Below the pieces are notes generated by a model. The model was not told where the DNA came from, did no database searches, and saw only the letters and a program-made list of their open reading frames with translations. Made by a program: the position numbers and the translations under genes. A stretch of 64,000 nt of DNA from NCBI GenBank assembly GCA_030442035.1, contig JAUJEA010000021.1, forward strand, positions 1-64,000, given 5' to 3'. The DNA comes from Splendidivirga corallicola (GTDB lineage Bacteria > Bacteroidota > Bacteroidia > Cytophagales > Cyclobacteriaceae). Of this stretch, positions 37,601 through 46,008 are shown in pieces; position 1 is the first letter of the stretch, and every line of letters begins with the position of its first letter.

Positions 37601-37801
37601 GTACTAAGTGCCAACCCATTTTATTGGGGTAATTTTTTTATTGTGGGAGATAATAGTCCGATTGAACTGGATGGCAGGTCTTATCTGCAATATGCAATTT
37701 ATGCAGTTTTGGGAATGGTACTGTTACTATTAATTTTACTTTTTATTAAAAGGAAAAAAGAGCTAGATGTATCTAAAACAATTGATAAAACCTCAATATA
37801 A
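34604..37801 (+). CDS. Exported TPR-CHAT protease-like protein, copy 1
   Basis: 1,065 aa. A signal sequence (to about residue 29, ending FVLAQ) is followed by about nine 42-residue kinesin-light-chain-type TPRs (SYNGIGGIYYEKGDYNFALDYF; FGEKHPDIARSYYNLARIF), a helical linker (about 450-700) and a CHAT domain (about 740-1020). The caspase-like dyad is His879 (LHLALHGE) and Cys926 (LSACDAGTG). A single membrane helix (about 1027-1048) and the basic tail KRKKELD end it. Topology therefore predicts the TPRs and protease outside the cytoplasm, anchored by the C-terminus. CHAT domains are cysteine proteases related to caspases and separase. Substrate and trigger are unknown. Confidence 0.9.
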   Translation: MDREIKLSWLVRSTYFILFLCFLTDFVLAQVKSDTLFGDQYFRKADSLAKVENHSIAVEFYNKALLSFQETQVWEKQAICYNRIAESEIYLSNFSQAMESAKGALSICETKLKRNHHEAGYAYYNIANVHLAKEELTFALQYAEKALKIGSTIATNENSFISKLFNTLGNIYRRKTNYDQALSNFHQAIAIRRSYSGKKHKDIATSYNGIGGIYYEKGDYNFALDYFNKSLKISKNISLGRNERVAICHNNIGALHYENGDYAKSLEYYTKSLNIYKEVFGVKYSGLANIYNNIGEVYYTLDAFDYSYEFLQKALNIQLEIFGEKHPDIARSYYNLARIFHWKENYSKALNYHQKSIAISFEILGNRHPDIALSYFEIGNIYYKKNDFKRALEYHTKALMIRKEVFGDKHAHVALSLMCIGHVYHQMGDFERAMVHYQKSLEANTINSYDREWNDLPKLEDFLDINQLLESLNKKAEILKSLYHKYHKINNLEESFKIYQLCDTLISKVRESHRTHKDKVEFGKSAVQVYEGAIQTCILLNDSTKDPKYLQSAFYFSEKSKSSALKESRSELSAKHFNHVPDDLIELERSLKIDRAFYQSSIHESVTQKDGYDTTKVNDFNDRLFAINRRYDSLTDVIEKQFPKYHQLKYEKKIISVEELKQALSSNQAVVEYFLGDSISYAFVVTNDTLVVEPLKSLENINEQVEAFRNAIQSKNINEYKRLGHSLYQSIFNPIVEKVQGKELIIIPHGALWHVNFDLLLSEQTESEDYRNLPYLVKDFSISYGNAAHLLFDNTINRKVDQLNQCLAFSYTDTTAVNYGDHLSFNTLRQSNDDLPGSRAEIRSIAAIVDGQYYYGKDANERNFKRQADQYAVLHLALHGEINDENPEHSRLYFTQTKDSVEDNHLYVHELYALNLPSELAVLSACDAGTGKLEKGEGIMSLGRAFQYAGAKSLLLSSWEVSDGVAPDIMKYFYGNLKEGMNKSEALRQAKLEYLKKADVLSANPFYWGNFFIVGDNSPIELDGRSYLQYAIYAVLGMVLLLLILLFIKRKKELDVSKTIDKTSI
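36812..37757 (+). repeat. CHAT-encoding block duplicated at 40086-41031 (copy 1)
   Basis: From VQGKELIIIPHGALW to the last membrane helix this block aligns with the second gene at a constant offset of 3,274 bp without gaps, with only scattered substitutions. DNA upstream of 36812 diverges sharply. This indicates recent duplication or gene conversion of the protease half. Confidence 0.9.
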
Positions 37802-37997
37802 ATCACACTTGATTTTAAAAGAAAGATACTCTTTACCATATAGAAGTTATTTGGGTCGACCAGAATGTAATTGATTCAAGTCTCATTTTATATTGGAGCA
37901 CGATTTTTTTTAACTTAAATTTCAGGTTTTGTATGATTTTCAATGCAAAATTGAATTGAACTTTTTTATCAAAACTGTCACCTTAAAAGCCAACGCT

Positions 37998-40900
37998 ATG
38001 AACAAGGGTCTTTCAACAAAATTGAGTGTACTGATTAAATCTTCTTTTATAGTATTCTATGGTTTTATTCAGATATCAGATGTTTATGCTCAAAACCAGC
38101 TAGATACACTTCTGGCTTATCAGTATTATTCATTAGCTGATTCTTTATCAAAAAGTCAAAAGTATGACAGCGCAATTCATTACTATCAAAAGGCTCTGCC
38201 AATCTATGAAACGACAGAGTTTTGGGAAAGAAATATAGAATGCAAGAATAAAATTTCAATAAACTATAGACTTTCAGGCAACTTCAAAAAGGCTTTTGAT
38301 TCTGGTAGAGATGCCTTGGAGACAGGTATTGAAAAACTTGGTTCAATGCATTCTTATCAGGCTGAAGCATATCTGAATATGGCGATTGCTCAACGAGAAA
38401 TGGGGGACTATGTGTTGGCCTCAGAATACTCATTAAAAGCTATAGCGATACAGAGGGAAACATTTGGTGAAAAACATCCTGAACTAGCAAAGTCATACGA
38501 TAACGTAGGAATTATTTTCGGAGAAAAGGGAGATTATGATATTACACTTGACTATTTTCTAAAATCTCTAGAGATCAAAAAAGAAGTTTTGGGAGAAACT
38601 GATAGATTGGTTTCCGATTCTTATAATAACCTAGGGATACTTTTTAGGTTCAAAGGCAATTATTTTCTATCCATAGAATATTTTCAAAAGGCAATGGCTA
38701 TTCGGAAAGAGATACTTGGAGAAAAACATGTAATCATATCAGGATCTCTAAATAATATTGGAATCGTCTATAAAGATATAGGAAACTACACATTAGCCTT
38801 ACAAAACCACTTTGAAGCATTGGAAATTCGACAAGAAGTTTTTGGAGAGATGCACCCACTCACTGGAGATTCTTACAACAATATTGGAAGTGTTTATGAT
38901 GAAATGGACAATGATTCACTGGCTTTGATTTATTTTAAAAAAGCTCTTAATATTAGAATACATGTTTTTGGGGAAAAACATCCATTTGTTGCGGAATCTT
39001 ATAACAATATTGGTATACTTTATCATTCATTAAATAAGTATTCTCAAGCTCTGGCTCATTATCAAAAAGCTCTTATTATTCAAAAGGAGGTGTTTTCTGA
39101 AAAGCATCCTAATGTAGCACTCTCCTATGAAAACATAGGGAGTGTCTACCATGATCAAGGAATATTCAATTCAGCCCTTGATTATTATCAAAGAAGTTTA
39201 ATTGCTAATGTAATTGATTTCAATGATCAGAATTGGCGTAGTTTACCTTCCTTGAAGGAATTTCTAGACTCTAATCAATTATTGAAATCTTTGCAGAAAA
39301 AAGCCGCCGTCTTAAGGGAAATGTATCTGAAAAATGGTGAAGTTAAAGATTTAGAGACCTCCTTAAACACCTATAAGTTAAGTGATGATCTTATTGGCAA
39401 AATCCGAAATTTACGTAAAACTCAAAACGATAAACTGGAGTTGGGTAAGATTGCGAGTATAGTTTACGAAGGTGCTATTCAGACCTGTTTGGATTTGTTT
39501 CATATAGCTAATGATAAAAAATATTTGAGAGAAGCTTTTTACTTTTCAGAAAAAAGTAAGGCCAGTGTCTTGAAGGAATCCATGGCTGAACTATCAGCTA
39601 AAAGTTTCAATCATCTTTCTGATAGTTTATTATCTATTGAGCAAAGGTTGAAAGTTGATCGTTCCTTTTACGAGTCCGAAATATTAAACGCTAAAACACA
39701 ACGGAGTGGTTATGATACTTTAAAGATTAATGAATTTAACAATCGCTTGTTCACACTTAATCGTATATTTGATTCTCTGAGCCAAATGATTGAGGAAAAC
39801 TATCCTGAATATTATAAACTCAAATATGAAAATGAAGTACAATCCGCTACAGATATACAACAAAGCTTGGCTGATGATAATGCTATAATAGAGTATTTCC
39901 TTGGAGATAGTTCAGCCTACGTTTTTTTGGCAACCAAAGAGGGATTGATCGTTGGAAACCTAAATAATTCAAAAAGTATAACTGAAGAAATCACTGATTT
40001 CAGAAAGTCGATCCTTATAAAGGATATCAAAGCTTATAAGCAAGCCTCGAATAACCTCTATAATCAAATTTTCGCCCCAATTGCTGAAAAGGTTCAAGGG
40101 AAAGAACTAATCATCATTCCCCACGGCGCTTTATGGCATGTGAATTTTGATTTATTGCTTTCTGAGCAAATCGAATCCGAAGATTACAGAAACCTGCCTT
40201 ATTTGGTAAAAGACTTTAGCATTAGTTATGGTAATGCAGCTCATTTGCTTTTTGACAATACTTTCAATAGTAAAAAAGATCAATTAAACCAATGCCTGGC
40301 TTTTTCTTATACTGATACTGCAGCCGTAAACTATGGTGATCACCTTAGCTTCAATACATTGCGGCAGTCCAATGATGATTTGCCGGGTAGCAGAGCGGAG
40401 ATCAGATCCATTGCAGCGATTGTGGATGGTCAATATTATTATGGTAAGGACGCCAATGAAAGGAATTTCAAGCGTCAGGCAGATCAATATGCTGTATTAC
40501 ACCTGGCTTTGCATGGTGAGATCAATGATGAGAATCCGGAACATTCAAGGCTTTATTTTACACAAACCAAGGACAGTGTTGAGGACAACCACTTGTATGT
40601 TCATGAATTGTATGCCTTGAATCTTCCTTCGGAATTAGCAGTGCTTAGTGCCTGTGATGCTGGAACCGGTAAATTAGAAAAAGGGGAAGGGATCATGAGT
40701 TTGGGGCGAGCTTTTCAATATGCCGGTGCCAAAAGTTTATTACTTTCCAGTTGGGAAGTATCCGATGGTGTGGCGCCTGATATCATGAAGTATTTTTACG
40801 GTAACCTGAAAGAAGGCATGAACAAAAGCGAAGCGCTGAGACAGGCCAAACTTCAATATCTGAAAAATGCCGACGTGTTGAGTGCCAACCCGTTTTACTG

Positions 40901-41054
40901 GGGTAATTTTTTTATTGTGGGGGATAATAGTCCGGTGGAGTTAGAAAGCAGATCTAATTTACAATATGCAATTTATACAGTTTTGGGAGTGGTGCTGTTG
41001 CTATTAGTTCTAGTATTTTTTAAAAGGAAAATGAGAGAAACACAAACCAACTAA
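37998..41054 (+). CDS. Exported TPR-CHAT protease-like protein, copy 2
   Basis: 1,018 aa from the ATG at 37998 (MNKGLSTKLSVLIK), which places the signal peptide (ending DVYAQ) at the N-terminus; an earlier ATG at 37929 would add 23 residues before it. The architecture equals copy 1: about nine TPRs of the FGEKHP type, helical linker, CHAT with His839 and Cys886 in identical contexts, one membrane helix and a basic tail. The TPR half is only loosely similar to copy 1, while the CHAT half is almost identical. This suggests that the two proteins sense different partners but cut in the same way. It starts 196 bp after copy 1. Confidence 0.9.
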   Translation: MNKGLSTKLSVLIKSSFIVFYGFIQISDVYAQNQLDTLLAYQYYSLADSLSKSQKYDSAIHYYQKALPIYETTEFWERNIECKNKISINYRLSGNFKKAFDSGRDALETGIEKLGSMHSYQAEAYLNMAIAQREMGDYVLASEYSLKAIAIQRETFGEKHPELAKSYDNVGIIFGEKGDYDITLDYFLKSLEIKKEVLGETDRLVSDSYNNLGILFRFKGNYFLSIEYFQKAMAIRKEILGEKHVIISGSLNNIGIVYKDIGNYTLALQNHFEALEIRQEVFGEMHPLTGDSYNNIGSVYDEMDNDSLALIYFKKALNIRIHVFGEKHPFVAESYNNIGILYHSLNKYSQALAHYQKALIIQKEVFSEKHPNVALSYENIGSVYHDQGIFNSALDYYQRSLIANVIDFNDQNWRSLPSLKEFLDSNQLLKSLQKKAAVLREMYLKNGEVKDLETSLNTYKLSDDLIGKIRNLRKTQNDKLELGKIASIVYEGAIQTCLDLFHIANDKKYLREAFYFSEKSKASVLKESMAELSAKSFNHLSDSLLSIEQRLKVDRSFYESEILNAKTQRSGYDTLKINEFNNRLFTLNRIFDSLSQMIEENYPEYYKLKYENEVQSATDIQQSLADDNAIIEYFLGDSSAYVFLATKEGLIVGNLNNSKSITEEITDFRKSILIKDIKAYKQASNNLYNQIFAPIAEKVQGKELIIIPHGALWHVNFDLLLSEQIESEDYRNLPYLVKDFSISYGNAAHLLFDNTFNSKKDQLNQCLAFSYTDTAAVNYGDHLSFNTLRQSNDDLPGSRAEIRSIAAIVDGQYYYGKDANERNFKRQADQYAVLHLALHGEINDENPEHSRLYFTQTKDSVEDNHLYVHELYALNLPSELAVLSACDAGTGKLEKGEGIMSLGRAFQYAGAKSLLLSSWEVSDGVAPDIMKYFYGNLKEGMNKSEALRQAKLQYLKNADVLSANPFYWGNFFIVGDNSPVELESRSNLQYAIYTVLGVVLLLLVLVFFKRKMRETQTN
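40086..41031 (+). repeat. CHAT-encoding block duplicated from 36812-37757 (copy 2)
   Basis: Second copy of the near-identical 946-bp block, in the same orientation. Amino-acid differences are few (for example TESED/IESED, NTINRKVDQ/NTFNSKKDQ, LEYLKK/LQYLKN). Confidence 0.9.
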
Positions 41055-41217
41055 GACATTCAGTGAAACTTTGATTGAGTTGCTGAACTTCCTTTAGAAC
41101 AATTTTTTGCAAAAGTTAAAGAAAATACGTTCAAGAAGAAGTTTTTGAGTTTTGATCAATCTTCTTAAAAGATTAACTTTTGGCAATTACCAGATGAGAA
41201 ACTTTTTGTTTTATCCC

Positions 41218-42306
41218 ATGAAGCATTTATACATTCCTATATCGATTTTAGCAGTTTCCTTTTTCACTGCTTGTCAACAAAACAGTTACAATGAAGAAAC
41301 CTTTGAACAGGAAGGGGTTTATGCTACGATCTCCACCAACAAAGGAAATATCATAGCTTATCTGGAATATGAAAAGGTACCTATGACCGTGGCCAACTTT
41401 GTGGGACTTGCGGAAGGGACCATTGAAAATGGTGCGGTGCCATTGGGACAATCTTATTACAAAAATTCCAAATTCCATCGCGTTGTTCCAGGCCATGTGA
41501 TTCAAGGTGGTGCACCGGACGTAGAAGAAGGGAAAACACTTGGTTATCAATACCCTAACGAAATTCACCCTGACCTTAATCACGGCGGACCGGGTATGCT
41601 GGGTATTGCCAATGCCGGTCCTCATACCAATGGTGAACAGTTTTACATTACACTGGATGATCGGTCTTACCTGGATGGCAATTATACCATTTTCGGCCAT
41701 GTGGTGGAGGGGCTTGAGGTTGTGATGAATATTAAGCAAGGAGACACCATTCAAACTGTTGAGATAACGAGAGTAGGGGAGAAAGCTAGGAATTTTAAAC
41801 CCGGCACAGAATTACTAAGAGAAATGATTGCTGATGCTCAGAACAAAGTCGAAAGAGAAGCAAAAGAAAAAGCCAGGAAGGAAGCAGCGCTCATTCAAAA
41901 GAAATGGCCGGAAGCTATCACCACTGAAAGTGGTTTGAAATATGTTATATTAGACGAGGGACAAGGAGATAAACCTTTGGAAGGATCAAAGTTGAAAGTA
42001 AATTATTCAGGCAGTCTATTAGATGGTTCAAAAGCTTTTGTCAGTACTGCTGAAGACGGAAAACCTTTGGACACCGATTCAATGCAGGTTTTTGAATATA
42101 GGGTGGAAGAAAGCTTCATTCATACAGGCTTGGATGAAGCTCTGAAAAATATGCTGGCAGGAGAAAAGAGAATAGTCATTGTACCCTCCGGGCTTGGTTA
42201 TGCAACAAGAGGTTTTTATGCCAAAGAGATAAAAGGAAAGAAGAGATTTGTCATTTCCCCTAACACCACGCTGGTCTACGAAATAGAAGTTCTGAGTATA
42301 GATTGA
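41218..42306 (+). CDS. Cyclophilin-FKBP double peptidyl-prolyl isomerase lipoprotein
   Basis: 362 aa from the ATG at 41218 (MKHLYIPISILAVSFFTAC), which gives a good lipobox; the frame is open further upstream to a TTG at 41152. A cyclophilin domain (about 33-195; FHRVVPGHVIQGG, GEQFYI, YTIFGHV) is joined by a charged helix (REAKEKARKEAALIQKKW) to an FKBP domain (about 260-362; KLKVNYSGSLLDG, MLAGEKRIVIVPSGLGYATRG, NTTLVYEIEVL). It combines both classes of prolyl isomerase in one envelope lipoprotein, probably a folding helper for exported proteins. It lies after the CHAT genes but with its own 160-bp spacer. Confidence 0.9.
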   Translation: MKHLYIPISILAVSFFTACQQNSYNEETFEQEGVYATISTNKGNIIAYLEYEKVPMTVANFVGLAEGTIENGAVPLGQSYYKNSKFHRVVPGHVIQGGAPDVEEGKTLGYQYPNEIHPDLNHGGPGMLGIANAGPHTNGEQFYITLDDRSYLDGNYTIFGHVVEGLEVVMNIKQGDTIQTVEITRVGEKARNFKPGTELLREMIADAQNKVEREAKEKARKEAALIQKKWPEAITTESGLKYVILDEGQGDKPLEGSKLKVNYSGSLLDGSKAFVSTAEDGKPLDTDSMQVFEYRVEESFIHTGLDEALKNMLAGEKRIVIVPSGLGYATRGFYAKEIKGKKRFVISPNTTLVYEIEVLSID

Positions 42307-42341
42307 TTACATTATTAAAACTATGAACAACCGGTTAAAAT

Positions 42342-42986
42342 TCAATCTAATGTAATCCAGGTAGTATAGTCTTTGACAACTCCCCTCATATCACGAAGTT
42401 TTCCATCGATTGTATCTGCTTTTTGATGGTTTTCCGGAAATAAAAAAATGGATCCCAATAATATTTCTTGATTAGGAATATTTAACCATTTAAATACCTC
42501 CGGCTCTCTTAATTTACCACCACTGGACCAATAATTCGGAATATCTTTAGCCGTTGCGGTGAGCAATAGATTTTGTATGGCAGCAGAAGCTGCCGCAATG
42601 TGCTCCATGTTCTTCAAACTGGGATCAAAAAGATGTTGGTCGTTTGTTGTCTTGGGATCGGGGAGCCATGTCACCTGGATCAAAGCGTCTGCTGCGGCTA
42701 GCATACCCAGTATCTTGCCAGCATCAATTGATTGCTCTTGGAATTTTTTGAGAAGGCCCCGGCAAGCGCTGGAGTCAAGTATGTAAAAACGCCAGGGAAC
42801 TATTGAACCTTGATCATTCCGTTCACGATGTGATTTATGACAGGCATAATGGAATGGTGCCCATCCGGCAGCATCTATGAGATCTTCAATGATGTGATGA
42901 TAATTTTCACGAACAGGTAATGGCTCATTGGTATTGGCCATCACCTTTAGTGTTTTTCTTTTTTTAATAATATTTATAATACTCAT
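42342..42986 (-). CDS. Nitroreductase-family oxidoreductase
   Basis: 214 aa. The FMN-binding nitroreductase fold is recognised from the N-terminal IKKRKTLKV, AAGWAPFHYACHKSHRE..PWRFYILDSS (phosphate and flavin contacts) and the C-terminal half with AIQNLLLTATAKDIPNYWSSGG and ILLGSIFLFPE. These enzymes reduce flavins, quinones, nitro compounds or act as dehydrogenases; substrate unknown. Its ATG overlaps the stop of the Cys-pair protein (ATGA), so the two are translationally coupled. Its gene end is convergent with the isomerase gene 35 bp away. Confidence 0.85.
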   Translation of the reverse strand: MSIINIIKKRKTLKVMANTNEPLPVRENYHHIIEDLIDAAGWAPFHYACHKSHRERNDQGSIVPWRFYILDSSACRGLLKKFQEQSIDAGKILGMLAAADALIQVTWLPDPKTTNDQHLFDPSLKNMEHIAAASAAIQNLLLTATAKDIPNYWSSGGKLREPEVFKWLNIPNQEILLGSIFLFPENHQKADTIDGKLRDMRGVVKDYTTWITLD

Positions 42987-43255
42987 TTATGAGCTTTGCA
43001 TGTTTCGCAAATATAGCTATCCTCGCTTTTCTTATAAGAGATCCCATCAATGTATTTTGTAACAAATTCCTGTATAAAACTATTATAGCCGGCACTACCT
43101 TGTCTGATCCCCTTTTCCTTCATTAATTTGTAAAATTGACCGTCCCATTCCTGGATGCCCCAACAATTAGGGCAAACGCCTTCCGGCGATTGATCTGTGG
43201 TTTCACTGCTTTCATTTTTGTTGAAATAATTCTTTACCGATTCTACAATGCTCAT
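42983..43255 (-). CDS. Small protein with two CxxC pairs (probable metal ribbon)
   Basis: 90 aa from the ATG at 43255 (MSIVESVKNYF); a longer frame reaches 43303. Cysteine pairs CPNCWG (about 28-31) and CETCKAHK (near the end) bracket a helical segment with WDGQFYKLMKEKGIRQG, so it likely binds zinc or iron-sulfur as a short treble-clef-like unit. Family not named with confidence; similar small proteins occur in Bacteroidota. The coupled downstream nitroreductase suggests joint redox work, which is inference. Confidence 0.7.
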   Translation of the reverse strand: MSIVESVKNYFNKNESSETTDQSPEGVCPNCWGIQEWDGQFYKLMKEKGIRQGSAGYNSFIQEFVTKYIDGISYKKSEDSYICETCKAHK

Positions 43256-43400
43256 TTTTAACAATTTGGTTTTATTCAAATGATAAAAATCAGAAAAAAA
43301 CAAGGAAATTATTGTCCTAACTCAGACAAACAATTCAACAGATCAAACAAATAAGGTGATCAAAAATGGATTTTGTCAGACTCTTGTATCAGTGACTGGG

Positions 43401-44384
43401 TTATCCATCTATTGTTTCTAACACTTTTGCCAATCTAAAGCCAGATTCAACCACCCTTTTATCAGCCACTTTTTTGGCTTTAGCGCGATAATCTTTTAAT
43501 GCCGCTTTGGAGAAAGTTAATTCAATAGATTTGTATTTGTTCAAAGTTTTTTGTTGAGCTTGTTCCAAAATGCTCTCTATGTAAACTTCTTTCTTGGCAA
43601 GTTCGAAACTTTCATTAATCCAATTACTGAATGACTTGGTTTGATTCAAATCGAAATTTCCATGTGGTTCGGAATGGTTGAGTTTTTTTAATGTCTTTTT
43701 TAATTTTTTAAATGGACTATTTCCTTTCCCGGGGAGCGCATCCCACCAGGCATGCAAAGTCTTTTCTTCTCTCAGAATATAAAAACTATTTCCTCCTCGA
43801 TCTCCTTTGGGAAACTTTGTTCGTGAAAACAATGCGGTAGCGTGCAAGGGTTGATGGATGTCACCAACTATGTGAAAGATCCAACATAGGGCTATTGCTT
43901 TTTGGGCTTTACTTTGATCAGGATCTTGTAGGATACTCATATTTTTGTGATATGCCTGGGCAGCATTTAGGCTGGCCTTATCATCCTCTTCTTGATAATT
44001 CTTTTTTTGATTAGCTGTAATTTTCATACGATGATCAGCACTTGTTAAGAAATGCGCCTCGTTAATGTAGTGCCAGGTTCCGTGATGGTAGTCCGGATTT
44101 TGCCGGGTTATATCCGACCATACCGCCATCTGAGAAATTATCCATTGATCCTTTATCCGCTGATCTGCAGTTTTTATCTTGGATGGCATTTTTTGCAGAA
44201 AATCTTCCTGGTATAGCGGATGATGTTTGATAATGTCCAGTATCATCTTTCTCGTGGCCTCATCCATTTGTTGATATGCAATCAAGGCTGTTAGTCTATG
44301 TCCATCATCATTCCATGCCTTTCCATGGAATCCATTAATAAGAAATAAAAAAATAACAATGAGTGCTTTGGAGATTTGCTTCAT
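43401..44384 (-). CDS. S1/P1-type zinc nuclease
   Basis: 327 aa. The signal peptide ends GKA, so the mature protein begins with Trp24 (WNDDGHR), whose amino group and side chain bind zinc in this family. Further ligand motifs are present: MAVWSDITR with HGTWHYIN, CWIFHIVGDIHQPLHA and GDRGGNSF. The enzyme would be exported and cut single-stranded DNA or RNA or remove 3'-phosphates with three zinc ions. A lysine-rich C-terminus follows. It is monocistronic as far as can be seen. Confidence 0.93.
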   Translation of the reverse strand: MKQISKALIVIFLFLINGFHGKAWNDDGHRLTALIAYQQMDEATRKMILDIIKHHPLYQEDFLQKMPSKIKTADQRIKDQWIISQMAVWSDITRQNPDYHHGTWHYINEAHFLTSADHRMKITANQKKNYQEEDDKASLNAAQAYHKNMSILQDPDQSKAQKAIALCWIFHIVGDIHQPLHATALFSRTKFPKGDRGGNSFYILREEKTLHAWWDALPGKGNSPFKKLKKTLKKLNHSEPHGNFDLNQTKSFSNWINESFELAKKEVYIESILEQAQQKTLNKYKSIELTFSKAALKDYRAKAKKVADKRVVESGFRLAKVLETIDG

Positions 44385-44643
44385 TTTTTTGCAAACTGAT
44401 TATTTGGACTTAATTTTTTAGAGCCTGTTGGAAAGCTTTCTGAGACATTTTTTACCCTGCCTTTTTGGCAAGATTATTTTCCTGAGCCATCGGTCCATGA
44501 TTCGTAATGAAAAATAATCCAGGAAAGATTGGGTAATGCATCATCCGATATTTAATATTAAAGCCGAAGATGCATTAAAGATAATTTATTATTAACGATC
44601 AGTGTATGGAAGCGTAAAATATTAGCAAGGAATATCTATAATC

Positions 44644-45717
44644 CTATTGTCGCCCGAAATGCTTCAGTGCCCTATAATGCGATTGCAGTGCTCCAAAGAA
44701 AGTCTCATTTTCGTGATATGGGACATTATGGGCAATTGCTGTGGCCTTTACAATATGGGAGATGGCAGGATAGTGAACATGACAAATATTGGGGAAAAGA
44801 TGATGCTCAATTTGAAAGTTTAGTCCACCGCAGAAAAATTTAGCCAACGTACTTTTTCTGGCAAAATCAGCCGTGGTATTCATTTGATGGATGGCCCATG
44901 ACTCTTCGATTTTTCCCTCCGATGATGGTTCTGGAAAAGATATTCCCTCAACAACATGAGCTAATTGGAAGACAAGCCCAAGTACCAGTCCTTCAGCCAA
45001 ATGCATGGCCAGAAAACCTATGATAAATTGCCACCAGGTAATGTCCAAAACAATTAGTGGAATAACAATGAATAAAGTATAATAAAGTAATTTGAAGAAG
45101 AATAGATTGAAATATTCTATACCTGCATGTTTGCTGTTATCGGTTTCACCTATTTTCTTCTGAAAAAACTTTTTGAAATCTTTTCGTAATACCCATGATA
45201 GGGAGGTGAGGGAATATAGAAAAAAGGCATATATATGTTGAAATCGCATAATTGCCTTTGGCTTTTCAGTCGGTGACATGCAAATTAGACCCGGAGCTAC
45301 TTCAAGGTCCTCATCATGTCCTGGAATATTAGTATAGGTATGATGCACTTTGTTGTGGGTAATGTCCCAGACATAAGCATTCGCACCAATTACATTGAAT
45401 ACATAACTTAATATTTTATTTACCTTTCTATTGGATGAGTATGATCCATGAATGGCATCATGACAAACATTAAATCCTATGAAAGCCTGTACCATTCCCA
45501 ACAAGATCGCAAAGACCAGCATGGTGTAAACATCAAAAGCATTTGAAATAATAAGTGCATAAAAACCAATCAAAAGGCTTAGAAATAGCACGGTTTTCAA
45601 AACCATCTCAGCATTGGCATTTTTCCCAATGGCATTTTGTTTGAAGTAATTATCTACCTCCTTTCGCACTGCAGCATGAAATCCTGGATTATTCTGACTG
45701 TCAAATTTAACTTTCAT
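44644..45717 (-). CDS. Front-end fatty acid (acyl-CoA/lipid) desaturase
   Basis: 357 aa with four or so membrane segments. The three histidine boxes are HDAIHG, HNKVHHTYTN and QIEHHLFP; a Gln instead of His at the start of the third box is the mark of delta-6-type front-end desaturases. There is no fused cytochrome b5 domain. It introduces a double bond into membrane fatty acids using O2 and an external electron donor, often for cold adaptation. Start ATG at 45717. The position of the double bond cannot be read from sequence. Confidence 0.92.
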   Translation of the reverse strand: MKVKFDSQNNPGFHAAVRKEVDNYFKQNAIGKNANAEMVLKTVLFLSLLIGFYALIISNAFDVYTMLVFAILLGMVQAFIGFNVCHDAIHGSYSSNRKVNKILSYVFNVIGANAYVWDITHNKVHHTYTNIPGHDEDLEVAPGLICMSPTEKPKAIMRFQHIYAFFLYSLTSLSWVLRKDFKKFFQKKIGETDNSKHAGIEYFNLFFFKLLYYTLFIVIPLIVLDITWWQFIIGFLAMHLAEGLVLGLVFQLAHVVEGISFPEPSSEGKIEESWAIHQMNTTADFARKSTLAKFFCGGLNFQIEHHLFPNICHVHYPAISHIVKATAIAHNVPYHENETFFGALQSHYRALKHFGRQ

Positions 45718-46008
45718 AGATCAGTAACTTAATAAAAAATGGCACATCAATACTGATGCTCAAGGTTCTAAAAATAATTACTCAATGGAAGTTAATCTTT
45801 CAGGAGAGTAATGCTGAGACGATAAGACTATCAACTTAGCAAGAACTTGGAACGTTCCTTATTCTTGATTTTTAAAACGATAAGAATATCAACGGATACA
45901 AATAAAGACAAAAAGAAAATCAAAAACTAATTTAGTTTTCTCCGGAACTAACCCCTTCCAAACAAACCGGAAGAAAGTCTTTTTTGTAAACAATCGATGT
46001 GCATAGCA

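Noticed and set aside
40333..40620. Extra 95-codon frame inside the second CHAT gene
   Set aside because: Shadow frame; the same shadow occurs in the first copy because the DNA is duplicated.
42305..42357. GATTACAT / ATGTAATC inverted repeat between convergent genes as a terminator
   Set aside because: Arms are 37 bp apart, overlap the gene ends and have no T-run; judged chance.
45740..45745. TGGCAC as a sigma-54 -24 element
   Set aside because: No GC/TTGC -12 element at the right distance, and it points away from the nearest gene.
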